Source: Candidatus Sulfopaludibacter sp. SbA3
Lineage (GTDB): Bacteria; Acidobacteriota; Terriglobia; 2-12-FULL-54-10
NCBI GenBank assembly: GCA_945865705.1
Contig: CAMBEY010000012.1
Location: 1 to 23,131, forward strand
DNA length: 23,131 bases
Direction: 5' to 3'
The notes beneath the pieces are model-generated. The model was not told where the DNA came from and did no database searches. It was given only the letters and a program-made list of their open reading frames with translations. Positions within the stretch are counted from its first letter, which is position 1, and every line of letters starts with the position of its first letter. A program made the translations under genes and the position numbers. Of this stretch, positions 13,995-22,575 are shown in pieces.

Positions 13995-15227
13995 ATGAAA
14001 CCGCGCATTCTCATCATCTCGCCCGTAACGCCCTACCCTGTCCATCACGGGGCGGGCAGCGCCATTTATGGGTATATACGAGCGCTGCGCACCGAGTTCG
14101 ACATTACTTTTGTTGGTTTTTGCCCGCCGCATCTGCACGCGCAGGCGCAGGCCGGGCTGGATGATCTCTGCCAACGCGCGTACCTGTTCAAGCTGCCCGA
14201 AGCGCGCCATCTGGATGCCTTCTCGCCCATTCCCTACCTGTTCTCTCATCTGCAGAGCGAACCCATGCACCAGCTTGTCGATCACCTGCTGAAGGAAGAG
14301 CAGTTCGACCTGGTTGAAGTTGAATACCTGGGTATGGCCGACTACGCAGAAGGCGCTCGCTGCCCGCGGATTATCCGTGCGCATGTGCAGGAGTGGCTAC
14401 ACTATTACATTAACTTCCAGCAGACCAGCGGCTTCGGTACCCGCATGGAACATCTGTTCTGGAGCGTGGATGCCGTCCGGCATAACCGAGCCGCTCTTGA
14501 GAGTTTCGATTGGGTGCTGGTAACTTCCGAGGAGGAGCGTCGCCGCGCGCGAGAGTTTGTTCCTTCGGTGAATGCCGAGGCGCTGCCCTTCATTCTAATG
14601 GATTGTGAGTACTACGTTCCGGCTCCCGTGCCACCCCGCAACAAACAGTTATTGTTTGTAGGTTTTCTTCCGCACACCCCCAACACGGATGCGCTTCAGT
14701 ATTTCATCCGTGAAGAGTGGCCGTTGATCCGCCGCCGTGATCCTGAGGCTCGCCTGAGCGTGGTGGGCGAAGGCGCGTCTAACGCGCTGCGGGGATTGAT
14801 GTACGACTATGGCGTGGACTACCTGGGCTTCGTCAAGGATCTGCGCACGATCTACGCGGACACACGGGTTTACATCGCGCCGGTAACCAGTGGCGGGGGC
14901 ATCCGCACAAAGATTGTCGAGGCCATGACCGTCGGCATCCCCGTCGTCTGCAACTCATTTGCGCCTGCTGGGCTGGGACTGTTGCCGGAGCAGCACGTCA
15001 TTGTGCGGGATAATCCACGGGAATCTGTCGATGCCATCCTTCATCTGCTGAACGACGATCAAGATTGGTTGGCGCTCCGTGATCGCGCGCGAGGCTGGGT
15101 GGAGAACTGCTACGGCCTGCAGAAGGCGGGCCCGAGGATTGCCCAACGCTATCTTCAGTTCTTACGCCAGTCTCACCAAAAGTCGCGCCGCCAGTCTGGC
15201 CGCCAGTCTGGCATGGAGGCAGCATGA
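13995..15227 (+). CDS. GT4-family glycosyltransferase
   Basis: This is a GT-B fold retaining glycosyltransferase, likely cytoplasmic and acting in assembly of an envelope polysaccharide. The N-terminal Rossmann domain opens with KPRILIISPVTPYPVHHGAG, the usual start of the family. The C-terminal half has LLFVGFLPHTPNTDAL, LSVVGEGAS, and the donor-binding signature GGGIRTKIVEAMTVGIPVVC. I chose ATG 13995 (410 aa) because the conserved domain begins there. The frame extends upstream to a TTG at 13923 (434 aa) with no clear ribosome site, and that extension is polar and non-conserved-looking. The C-terminus carries a small RQSG tandem repeat. It overlaps the next gene by four bases (ATGA), so the two are probably translated together. 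The sugar is unknown. Confidence 0.88.
   Translation: MKPRILIISPVTPYPVHHGAGSAIYGYIRALRTEFDITFVGFCPPHLHAQAQAGLDDLCQRAYLFKLPEARHLDAFSPIPYLFSHLQSEPMHQLVDHLLKEEQFDLVEVEYLGMADYAEGARCPRIIRAHVQEWLHYYINFQQTSGFGTRMEHLFWSVDAVRHNRAALESFDWVLVTSEEERRRAREFVPSVNAEALPFILMDCEYYVPAPVPPRNKQLLFVGFLPHTPNTDALQYFIREEWPLIRRRDPEARLSVVGEGASNALRGLMYDYGVDYLGFVKDLRTIYADTRVYIAPVTSGGGIRTKIVEAMTVGIPVVCNSFAPAGLGLLPEQHVIVRDNPRESVDAILHLLNDDQDWLALRDRARGWVENCYGLQKAGPRIAQRYLQFLRQSHQKSRRQSGRQSGMEAA
15189..15212 (+). repeat. 12-base tandem repeat with internal palindromes
   Basis: CGCCAGTCTGGC occurs twice back to back and encodes RQSG-RQSG at the end of the GT4 gene. A partial third copy (CGCCAGTCT) lies at 15165-15173. Each unit contains the 11-base palindrome GCCAG-T-CTGGC. 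It is either a slippage product or a protein-binding motif just ahead of the next start codon. Confidence 0.6.
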
Positions 15228-17320
15228 CGTCTGTTGCCCAGCCAATTCTGAAACCCGTCCGCAGGATGCCCGTGCCGGAAACGGTCAACACGAATGGCGG
15301 AGGCTTGAATCACCCGGCCAAGGCGGTTTACTTTGCCACGGGCTCGCCGGACGTGGCGGCGCGAGACCTGGTTCGTCTCGGTCTCAGCTCGAATGGCACG
15401 GCGCTGCGCGTGGTCTGTCCACGCTCCGGCATGGCGACACTCACTCGCCAGGCCGCATTGCGACCGAACCAGCTTGTGGCGTATTCCTCCTTTCGAGCAT
15501 TGTGGGCATGGCTGCGAATTTTGTCTTTCCTCGGGTTCACTCGCGATGCCGAGATTATTTGCCTGAGCGCGCCGCAAAATTTCCGCTTCATGAAGATGCT
15601 GGCGTTTTCGTTCCGTGGGCGTGGCCGCTTCTCCACGGGCGAAGGTGATTGCACGGAGCTCTCGCTGCTTGATCTATTGCGGCTACACTGGGATCAATAC
15701 TGGAATTGCCGCGAACAGCGTATTCAGGCGATGCCATTAGCGGTGATTGGCTCTGCCTCCGCAAAGAGCCTGCGAATGATCGTTGCTTCGCTCCGCGTGC
15801 GTTACCCCGGCAAGCAGATCACGGGATGGTTGCAGAAATCGGATGCGGCCGCGGTGGCGGAAGTATTCGATGAAGTCAGGATTGTGCCATCAGGCTTCTT
15901 CCTGCGCCCGATCTCGGAAATGTCCCTGCTCTTAAGCGGTCGCAAATTCATCAGCTGGATCATTCCCTATACGAATGAATACTCGCGGTGGATGAAGTTC
16001 AGCGCGCTGCTTTGGCCGTTGCGGTGCCGCCAAATATACAACGAGCTGGGCGACGCCTTCCCACTCTCGGATTGGGGGAGTCTCTGGCGGCATTTCCGTT
16101 GGCGTTTTATTAAGACGGACCGCCGCTTTGGCTGGCCAGTAGCGGTGGCAGGCTCGGCCTCCGGGTTTTACCTTGAGAAAATTGTCGCCTCGGTGCGCGT
16201 GCGATTTCCCGGAAGTGAACTGCATGGTTGGTTGGGGCCGTTGCAGGCTGAATCGGCCGGCCACCTTTTCGACGTGGTTCACCGTCTGGACGGAACGGGG
16301 AATTCAATTTCCACCGCATGGCGTATGTTGCAAGTTGGCCGCAACTACCGCAGTTGGATCGTGCCGTGCACGGACGAGCCATTCCGTTGGCTTAAATTTC
16401 TGGCATTGGCGCTGCCCTTGCGCAGCCGCTACCTGTATAACGAAGTGGGCGACGGATTTCCGCTGCGGGATATCTCCACCACATGGCGGCATTTCTTCTG
16501 GCGGCTGCGCTACAAATTCACCTTCCAGTTTCTTTCCTCCTCATCCGATAGCTCCGCGGATCGCTCCATGCCCCGACGCTTGATTCATGTGCCCGCCTAC
16601 GCCCTTCGGCTCCTACTCGCGGCGCCGATCCTTTTCCGGGCAAACCAGACGAGCAAAGCTTCTGGGCAAAACCGCTTCACCTGTGCGCCCGCCTCAGTGG
16701 ATTTGATGGTGATCGGGCCACAGGATGACAAATGGGCGGGACCGCCTGCCATCACCTCCGCATCTACACGGGTCTCGGTCAGAGTTGTTGAACCGGATGG
16801 CAACACCGAACTATTCGAGCAGGTTTGGCAGAGGGCGCGGAACAGCGACGCCGATTACATCTGCATCCTGGATAGCCAGTGCCAACCCACAGCGGCAAAC
16901 TGGCTCGAACAGATGCTGGAAGCTTTCGATGAAACTGTGGCCCAGGTTGGCCCGCAGCTCCGCGGTGGAGACCATCAGACTATCTGCCAGGGCGCGTTGA
17001 TCGGTCCCGATGGCCAGGTATGCTGGAACACCAATTCGGCGGCGCGCTTCCATGCTCGTCCGGAGTGGCTGGAGGTGCAGGCGCTCCCGTGGGTCTGCTT
17101 GGTGATCCGACGGACGGCCTTGTTGCAAACCTTGCCGCAGACCTTGTTGCAGGTGGAGGCAACGGGCACAACACCTCGTCCCGCCAACCAGTGGATTCAC
17201 GACGATCTCTGCCGCCTCTTTTCGAATAACGGATGGCTTTCCATTTGCAACTCATCGGTTACGGTGGCGCACCCGCTCGTCTCGCGTGTCGAGCAGGTTA
17301 CGCGCTCAAGCGCCACCTAA
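15224..17320 (+). CDS. Three-module repeat protein with C-terminal degenerate GT2-like domain
   Basis: I do not recognise the 698-aa protein as a named family. Residues about 34-157, 172-295 and 306-429 are three copies of one module. Copies 2 and 3 are close: AVIGSASAKSL / AVAGSASGFYL, VASLRVRYPG / VASVRVRFPG, ITGWL / LHGWL, SWIIPYTNE / SWIVPCTDE, YNELGDAFPL / YNEVGDGFPL, WRHFRW / WRHFFW. Copy 1 is diverged but aligns at the same spacing (IICLSAPQN, TGEGDC, LLRLHW). The alternating hydrophobic strands suggest a Rossmann-like unit, perhaps a half GT-B domain. A hydrophobic stretch (459-471) leads to a GT2-like part (about 490-690) with YICILDSQCQPTAANWLEQM and HDDLCRLFSNNGWL. There the usual DxD appears as DSQ, so catalysis is doubtful. 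The ATGA overlap with the GT4 gene places it in the glycan operon. The role is inferred from context only. Confidence 0.7.
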   Translation: MTSVAQPILKPVRRMPVPETVNTNGGGLNHPAKAVYFATGSPDVAARDLVRLGLSSNGTALRVVCPRSGMATLTRQAALRPNQLVAYSSFRALWAWLRILSFLGFTRDAEIICLSAPQNFRFMKMLAFSFRGRGRFSTGEGDCTELSLLDLLRLHWDQYWNCREQRIQAMPLAVIGSASAKSLRMIVASLRVRYPGKQITGWLQKSDAAAVAEVFDEVRIVPSGFFLRPISEMSLLLSGRKFISWIIPYTNEYSRWMKFSALLWPLRCRQIYNELGDAFPLSDWGSLWRHFRWRFIKTDRRFGWPVAVAGSASGFYLEKIVASVRVRFPGSELHGWLGPLQAESAGHLFDVVHRLDGTGNSISTAWRMLQVGRNYRSWIVPCTDEPFRWLKFLALALPLRSRYLYNEVGDGFPLRDISTTWRHFFWRLRYKFTFQFLSSSSDSSADRSMPRRLIHVPAYALRLLLAAPILFRANQTSKASGQNRFTCAPASVDLMVIGPQDDKWAGPPAITSASTRVSVRVVEPDGNTELFEQVWQRARNSDADYICILDSQCQPTAANWLEQMLEAFDETVAQVGPQLRGGDHQTICQGALIGPDGQVCWNTNSAARFHARPEWLEVQALPWVCLVIRRTALLQTLPQTLLQVEATGTTPRPANQWIHDDLCRLFSNNGWLSICNSSVTVAHPLVSRVEQVTRSSAT
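15323..16510 (+). repeat. Three tandem protein modules of about 134 residues
   Basis: The modules lie at 15323-15694, 15737-16108 and 16139-16510. The Gly-Asp pair of the (E)GD motif recurs at residues 141-142, 276-277 and 409-410, giving periods of 135 and 133 residues. Copies 2 and 3 are the most alike; copy 1 has drifted, so the duplication of 2 and 3 is probably the more recent event. Confidence 0.7.
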
Positions 17321-17422
17321 GCCCACCTGCTTGCCCCCTGCGGATTCACCGTGGGATGGTCCCGCTTTGGCAAAAGGTGTAACCTGATAGTTTGAGCGCC
17401 ACTCAGTTGTGGGCCTGGAGGC

Positions 17423-18139
17423 ATGAAGATTTCATTCAATTCTTGTCAGATTAAGCGGGCCGCCTTCTGCGTGTTGTTTGCGCTAGTGGGGGAGTGGTCT
17501 GTTTCATCACGGGCGCAAACCCATCCCTGGCCGGAGGGCGAAAAGCTGGTGCTGAGTTTATTCTGGCCGAGCGGCGTCAACTTGGGTGAAGCGACCATTC
17601 AAAGTAAAACGGTGGGTGATGTTTTTCAGATTTCCGCCACGGTAGAAGCCGTACTCCCGCAGAACCGCATCACGTATTCATTTGATTCCGAGGTGACCGC
17701 AGACCTCTGTTCCCGGCGTTTCCGTCAAGCCGTCCGCCGTGGTGCGCGCAATTGGGAGGAAGTTACTGTGTTCGACTCCGTAGCAGGGAAAGCTACCGTA
17801 TCGCGGGATGGCGGCAAACGGGAAATGGCTGCACCCAAGTGCGCCCGCGACCCACTGGCGTACCTCTACTATTTTCGCAAACAAGTGGCCGCGGGCAAAC
17901 GCCCATCGGGCGATACGTTGTTTCTGGGAGGCCCGGTCTCGCTGCGTATCGAAGCCCTGGCGGAAGAGAAGGTTAAAATCAGCCAGCACGGCCGGCAAGG
18001 CGACCGCTATCTCGTAACCTATCCGGGATCCACTGGAGACGGGTTTGTGGAGATATGGCTGGAGCGGGGTTTGCGGCAGGCTCCCATTGCTGTCCGGCTG
18101 CCCTTGCCGCTCGCCACATTTTCCGCCGAGCTCCAGTAA
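17423..18139 (+). CDS. Secreted DUF3108-like protein
   Basis: The 238-aa protein has an N-terminal signal sequence (AAFCVLFALVGEW) with a likely cleavage after SSRA, near residue 31. The mature part resembles the DUF3108 family: PWPEGEKLVLSLFW at the start, a central DPLAYLYYFRKQVAAG, and a C-terminal beta-rich GFVEIWLERGLRQAPIAVRL. DUF3108 proteins are predicted periplasmic beta proteins, and their molecular function is not established. The start has GGAG very close upstream (17417-17420), an unusually short spacing. It lies 102 bases after the three-module gene and 24 bases before the GT4-methyltransferase gene. A periplasmic or outer-membrane-associated role in glycan assembly is an inference from this placement. 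Confidence 0.75.
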   Translation: MKISFNSCQIKRAAFCVLFALVGEWSVSSRAQTHPWPEGEKLVLSLFWPSGVNLGEATIQSKTVGDVFQISATVEAVLPQNRITYSFDSEVTADLCSRRFRQAVRRGARNWEEVTVFDSVAGKATVSRDGGKREMAAPKCARDPLAYLYYFRKQVAAGKRPSGDTLFLGGPVSLRIEALAEEKVKISQHGRQGDRYLVTYPGSTGDGFVEIWLERGLRQAPIAVRLPLPLATFSAELQ

Positions 18140-18163
18140 CTGAACTCCAGTAACCGCGACCTC

Positions 18164-20233
18164 ATGCGCATTGCCTTTTTCACGCCACTGAACCCCCAGC
18201 CGTCAGGAATCTCCGACTACGGAGAAGCTCTGCTGCGGCATCTCGCGCCGCTTGCTGAGCGGATCGATGTCTTCATCGAAGACTACGCGCCCACGGCTAA
18301 ATTCTCCGCTGCGAACATCACCATCCGTCCCTGGCGGCAGTTTGAACCAGACTATCAGGCTGGCCTCTATGATGGCGTCATCTATCAGATCGGCAACAAT
18401 CCGTTTCACGTTTACATTTACGACCTCGCCCTGCGCATACCAGGCATCCTGATCCTGCACGAACACAACCTGCACTACTTGATCTCTGATGTAACCATTA
18501 AGCGCAACGATTGGGACGGCTATCTCGAAGAAGTCTATTACAACGCTGGCATCGGCGCGCTGGACCATGCCCGCCGCGCTCGGATAGGTGTGGTGCAGCC
18601 TGATTTCAATGGCATCGCCATGAACCGCCGGTTGCTGGAGCGCAGTCAGGCCGTCGTGGTGCACAGCCAGTTCATGGTGGGCCTGCTCGCCAAAACCGGC
18701 ATTCCCATTCCAGTCGGCAAGATTCCGCACGGCGTGGAGTTTCCGGTGATCGACTGCGCCGCCGCGCGCGCGCGGCTGGCCCACAGAACGGGGTGGAAGC
18801 TCGCATCGGATGAGCCCATCATTGGCATCTTTGGATTTCTCAAGCCGTATAAAAGTATCCACCAATCGCTCCGCGCCTTCGCGGAGGTTCGCGCAGAGTT
18901 TCCAAAGACAAGGATGATCCTCGCCGGTGAGGAGCATCCTCACTACCCGCTGCGTCCGTTGATTGCGGAGTTGGGGTTGAACGATGCGGTGAGCCTGTTG
19001 GGCTATCTGCCGCAGGATGAATTTGTCGATTGCCTGGCAGCTACGGATATCTCGCTCAACCTGCGTTGGCCGACAGCCGGGGAAACCTCCGGCAGCCTTC
19101 TGTGGGCGCTGGCGCTGGGCAAGCCCACACTCATCTCCGAAGTCGGCGCGTTCCTGGAAGTTCCCGAAGGCGCGGCGGTGCGCATTCCTGTGGGAGATCA
19201 GGAGCAGCGCTGGATCACCGGTTGGTTGCGTGCGCTGCTACACGATCCCACGTTGGCTCGCCAAATCGGTCAGGCAGGACACGGTTATGTCGCGCACGAA
19301 TGCGCGTGGGAGTCGGTCGCCCAACGATACGTGGAATTCATTTCAGGGATGGCGAAGAAGTCCGCTGGCTCAGTCGAAGAAATCCCACCGCCGTACGCCA
19401 GAAATATTGGTGAGCGTGCGCTGCACGGTTGCGCCACTTCCGGCGAAGATTTGGCGGACTACATCATGGGCTTCTGCCAGACGACGCCGGAGATGTCGGA
19501 GTACGCGCGCACGCACCTGGCTCGTCTCGTCCAGACCATACAAGTAACGCCGCGCGGCACGGAACAGGATCGCATACTGGAGATGGGCTGCTATATGCAA
19601 ATCACTCCCGCCCTGCGCAATCATCTCGGTTACGGCGAGGTGCGTGGCGCATATTTTGGCAAGCGGGGAGAGTCGTCGGTGCGCTCGGCGCGCTCCATCA
19701 CCGGAGAGGAGTTCGCTTGCACCGTTGATTTATTCGATGCGGAAAAAGATAAATACCCTTACCCGGATAACTTCTTCCAAACCATTTTATGTTGCGAGCT
19801 GCTCGAGCACCTCCACTTCGACCCCATGCACATGATGGTGGAGATCAACCGTATCCTCGCGCCCGGGGGACACTTGATTCTCTCGACGCCCAACCTTACC
19901 TCTCTGCGATCCATCGAAGCGGTTCTGCATGGCTATCACCCGGCGCTGTTCGCTCACTATATTCGTCCCGCTGCCGATGGAACCATCGATCCGCGCCACG
20001 CCCGCGAATATGCTCCGCGCGAACTGGGCCTGCTGATGGAGGCCGCCGGTTTTGCCGTAGAGGGAATAGAAACAGGAAGCTATGCCGCGATCTCCCCGGA
20101 GTTTGAATTTGCGCGCAAAGTCATCGCCGACCACGGGCTGTCGGCGGAATTTCGCGGCGAGGCGATATATTGCCGAGGCCGTAAAACAGGCCCCGTGCAT
20201 GAGCGCTGGCCCAAAGAATTGTACTATCCGTAA
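18164..20233 (+). CDS. Bifunctional GT4 glycosyltransferase-methyltransferase fusion
   Basis: The 689-aa protein fuses two enzymes. Residues 1 to about 395 are a GT4 glycosyltransferase: MRIAFFTPLNPQPSGISDYG at the start, ILILHEHNLHYL, IIGIFGFLKPYKSI, MILAGEEHP, and the donor site TAGETSGSLLWALALGKP with E307. A linker (396-465) leads to a class I SAM-dependent methyltransferase: motif I ILEMGCYMQITPALR (471-485, with GCY where GxG is usual), acidic and hydrophobic motif YPYPDNFFQTILCCELLEHL (531-550), and RILAPGGHLILSTPN (563-577). No frameshift separates the halves. It sits just before the exporter genes. In ABC-exported O-antigens a terminal methyl or similar cap stops chain growth, so this could be the adding-and-capping enzyme (inference). 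The altered motif I leaves methyl transfer to be proven. Confidence 0.85.
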   Translation: MRIAFFTPLNPQPSGISDYGEALLRHLAPLAERIDVFIEDYAPTAKFSAANITIRPWRQFEPDYQAGLYDGVIYQIGNNPFHVYIYDLALRIPGILILHEHNLHYLISDVTIKRNDWDGYLEEVYYNAGIGALDHARRARIGVVQPDFNGIAMNRRLLERSQAVVVHSQFMVGLLAKTGIPIPVGKIPHGVEFPVIDCAAARARLAHRTGWKLASDEPIIGIFGFLKPYKSIHQSLRAFAEVRAEFPKTRMILAGEEHPHYPLRPLIAELGLNDAVSLLGYLPQDEFVDCLAATDISLNLRWPTAGETSGSLLWALALGKPTLISEVGAFLEVPEGAAVRIPVGDQEQRWITGWLRALLHDPTLARQIGQAGHGYVAHECAWESVAQRYVEFISGMAKKSAGSVEEIPPPYARNIGERALHGCATSGEDLADYIMGFCQTTPEMSEYARTHLARLVQTIQVTPRGTEQDRILEMGCYMQITPALRNHLGYGEVRGAYFGKRGESSVRSARSITGEEFACTVDLFDAEKDKYPYPDNFFQTILCCELLEHLHFDPMHMMVEINRILAPGGHLILSTPNLTSLRSIEAVLHGYHPALFAHYIRPAADGTIDPRHAREYAPRELGLLMEAAGFAVEGIETGSYAAISPEFEFARKVIADHGLSAEFRGEAIYCRGRKTGPVHERWPKELYYP

Positions 20234-20309
20234 TCAGGGTTAACCTCAGCCGCACGTCGTACATTGGAATCCCTACTGACACCATGTTCATGGCCGCAGC
20301 GCAATCTGT

Positions 20310-20320
20310 GGGATAATCCC
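20310..20320. promoter_or_regulatory. Odd palindrome overlapping a possible -10, upstream of the exporter genes
   Basis: GGGATAATCCC has perfect five-base arms around a central A and contains GATAAT, a fair -10 match. It lies 46 bases before the permease start, in a 132-base gap (20234-20365) that is otherwise featureless. It may be a promoter with an overlapping operator, but no -35 at standard spacing is clear. Confidence 0.25.
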
Positions 20321-20365
20321 TGCTTGGGGCCGGCGCGATTTGAATTTGCGTCCCCACCTTTACTT

Positions 20366-21199
20366 ATGAGCGTCGAGCGAATATTTCAGATACTTTTCCG
20401 CAGCGTGTTCTACCCACTGCGGACCCTGAGCCGGAACGCCTCGCTTATCCAGTCGATGGTGCGCCGGGACATTCAAGGGCGTTATCGTGGCTCCGTGGGC
20501 GGGACCGCATGGACCCTGCTGCATCCTTTGCTGCTGATCACCGTTTACTACTTTGTGTTCGGCGTCGTGTTGGAAGTACGCTTCGGAGAGGGCCAGGGAT
20601 CGGGCGAGTTCCTGCTCTACTTCATCTGCGGAATGCTGCCGTGGTTGGCTTTCAGCGAGGCCGTGGGGCGTTCGCCAGGAGTGATTCTGGAAAATACCAA
20701 TTTCGTGAAGCGCGTCATTTTCCCGCTCGAGATCCTTCCGGTGAACCTCACGCTGACCAGCCTGGTAGCCGAGGGATTCGCGTTGCTGATCTTTTTGGGT
20801 ATCCTGATCACCTTCGGTCCGGGCCTCGGGTGGACCATGCTGGCACTGCCGCTGGTACTCATCCCTCAAGTGATGCTCACCATGGGCATCTGCTGGTTCC
20901 TCGCCGCACTCGGTGTTTTCCTGCGCGATACCAGTCAGGTTATCGGCCTGGTACTCACTATTTGGATGTATGTCACGCCCATCTTCTATCCGGCGTCACA
21001 GTTGCCGAAGCATTTGCTGTGGTTTTTTGAGAAGAACCCCATGTATCTGATCGTGGAAATGTATCGCAACATTTTCCTGCACGGAACGCTGCCTGCGGTC
21101 TATCCACTTACGGTGCTGTGGATCATGGGAATCGCTTTCTTTTGGTTCGGCCATAGCTGGTTCTACAAAGTGAAAAAATCATTCGCGGATCTGCTCTGA
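20366..21199 (+). CDS. ABC-2 type polysaccharide export permease (Wzm-like)
   Basis: The permease forms the membrane channel of an ABC transporter that carries lipid-linked polysaccharide across the inner membrane. From ATG 20366 the protein has 277 aa. It shows an amphipathic N-terminal region with MVRRDIQGRYRGSVGG, then about six membrane helices. Typical ABC-2 features are LGVFLRDTSQVIGL, TPIFYPASQLP, and NPMYLIVEMYRNIFL. The frame extends upstream to TTG 20264 but that part is unlike the family, so I chose the internal ATG; no strong Shine-Dalgarno is visible. The stop overlaps the ATPase start by one base (TGATG), so the two subunits are coupled. It could export O-antigen or another envelope glycan or teichoic-acid-like polymer. 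Confidence 0.92.
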   Translation: MSVERIFQILFRSVFYPLRTLSRNASLIQSMVRRDIQGRYRGSVGGTAWTLLHPLLLITVYYFVFGVVLEVRFGEGQGSGEFLLYFICGMLPWLAFSEAVGRSPGVILENTNFVKRVIFPLEILPVNLTLTSLVAEGFALLIFLGILITFGPGLGWTMLALPLVLIPQVMLTMGICWFLAALGVFLRDTSQVIGLVLTIWMYVTPIFYPASQLPKHLLWFFEKNPMYLIVEMYRNIFLHGTLPAVYPLTVLWIMGIAFFWFGHSWFYKVKKSFADLL

Positions 21200-22524
21200 T
21201 GAGCCTGCCAGCCATTGAAGCCCGTAGCGTCTCCAAGATGTACCGCGTGTACGACAGCCCGTCCGCGCGCCTGAAGGAGATTCTTGCGTTCAATCGCAGT
21301 TCACACCATCGGGAGTTCTGGGCGCTCGATGACGTCAGTTTCGCAATTCCGCGTGGTGGCGCGCTGGGCATCATCGGCGTGAATGGATCGGGCAAGAGCA
21401 CGCTGCTGGAGATTGCGGCAGGCACGTTGGAACCCACGCGCGGCGAAATGGTCCGCCGAGGCCGAATCGCGGCGCTGCTGGCTCTGGGCGCTGGTTTCAA
21501 TACCGAGTTTACAGGGCGCGAGAATGTTTTTCTGAGCGGAGAGATTCTCGGTCTGAGCCGCTCGGAAATTCAGCGCATGCTGCCCGACATCGAGCGCTTC
21601 GCCGAGATCGGTACGTTCGTAGACCAGCCGGTGAAAACGTACTCGACGGGAATGTTTCTGCGCTTGGCGTTTTCGGTTGCCATTCATGTGGACCCGGAGA
21701 TTCTGATCGTTGATGAAGTGCTCGCCGTCGGTGACGCAGTGTTCGTGAACCGCTGTATCCGCAAGTTCGACGAGATGCGCCGGCGTGGCGTTACCGTTCT
21801 CCTGGTGAGCCACGATCTGGCGCTGGTTAAGCAATTGTGTGATCAGGCGCTGCTGCTGGGGCGCGGCAAGGTGCTTGCCGCAGGCACGCCCTCCGAAGTG
21901 GCGAATCGTTATAACGGCCTTGTCCTGGAGCGCCAACAAAATTACATTGATCAGCAAAATGCATCGGCGCGGAAACTCGCGGAGCGTAGCTCGGTTTCCA
22001 GCGATGGCACGGCTGGCGGCGAAGGGCGGAGTCCGGAATCAGGCAGCTCCGCGCCGCTCGAGTACTCCTATCGGCACGGCGATGGGCAAGCCGCAGTTAT
22101 TGGTGTCGCACTCAGTAATGAAGCGGGGGAGCCTGCGTACGCGTTGCGATCCGGGGAGATGGCCAGCGTGCGAGTGGTGGTTCATTTCTCCGCACCCCAT
22201 CCTCATCCCGTGGTGGGCATCATGATTCGCACGAGAATCGGGACGGAAGTTTACGGAACCAATACCCAGATTGAAGATTGCGGCCCCGGTCCGATGGACG
22301 CGGGCGACCAGTGCGAAATCATTTTCAGTTTTGCCTGCCGCCTGATTCCACAAGAGTACACGCTGACTGTTGCCACGCAATCCGCCGATGGCGCCAGCCA
22401 TGATTGGCTGGACGACGTGCTGACCTTCCAGGTGGTAGATTCGCCACGCCGCGCCGGTATCGCCAATCTGGAAGCTCGCGTGATCTCACGCAAGCTGCCC
22501 GCGCGAAAAACAGTCTCCGCATAA
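21199..22524 (+). CDS. Polysaccharide ABC transporter ATPase with C-terminal glycan-binding domain (Wzt-like)
   Basis: This subunit powers export of the polysaccharide. Residues 1 to about 245 are the nucleotide-binding domain: Walker A GVNGSGKST (60-68), signature YSTGM (148-152, the variant typical of this subfamily), Walker B ILIVDE (168-173) and switch His205. After a Ser/Gly-rich linker (about 252-290), residues about 290-430 form a beta-rich domain like the C-terminal domain of E. coli Wzt (VRVVVHFSAPHPHPVVGIMI, GTNTQIEDCGPG, YTLTVATQSADG). In E. coli O9a this domain binds the modified non-reducing end of the glycan and gates export. Its presence here suggests export of finished, capped chains. 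The start overlaps the permease stop. Confidence 0.93.
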   Translation: MSLPAIEARSVSKMYRVYDSPSARLKEILAFNRSSHHREFWALDDVSFAIPRGGALGIIGVNGSGKSTLLEIAAGTLEPTRGEMVRRGRIAALLALGAGFNTEFTGRENVFLSGEILGLSRSEIQRMLPDIERFAEIGTFVDQPVKTYSTGMFLRLAFSVAIHVDPEILIVDEVLAVGDAVFVNRCIRKFDEMRRRGVTVLLVSHDLALVKQLCDQALLLGRGKVLAAGTPSEVANRYNGLVLERQQNYIDQQNASARKLAERSSVSSDGTAGGEGRSPESGSSAPLEYSYRHGDGQAAVIGVALSNEAGEPAYALRSGEMASVRVVVHFSAPHPHPVVGIMIRTRIGTEVYGTNTQIEDCGPGPMDAGDQCEIIFSFACRLIPQEYTLTVATQSADGASHDWLDDVLTFQVVDSPRRAGIANLEARVISRKLPARKTVSA

Positions 22525-22575
22525 TGGAGCGGCGCGGGAAATAGTTTCCGTAATGATGCAAAGGGAGAGTGTTGA

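Noticed and set aside
20264..20365. N-terminal extension of the permease from TTG 20264
   Set aside because: The extra 34 residues are Pro/Cys-rich and unlike the ABC-2 family; the internal ATG gives a normal length.
22525..22575. Terminator between the ATPase gene and the last gene (GGAAA/TTTCC)
   Set aside because: The five-pair stem has no T-run, and a ribosome site follows at once, so readthrough is more likely.
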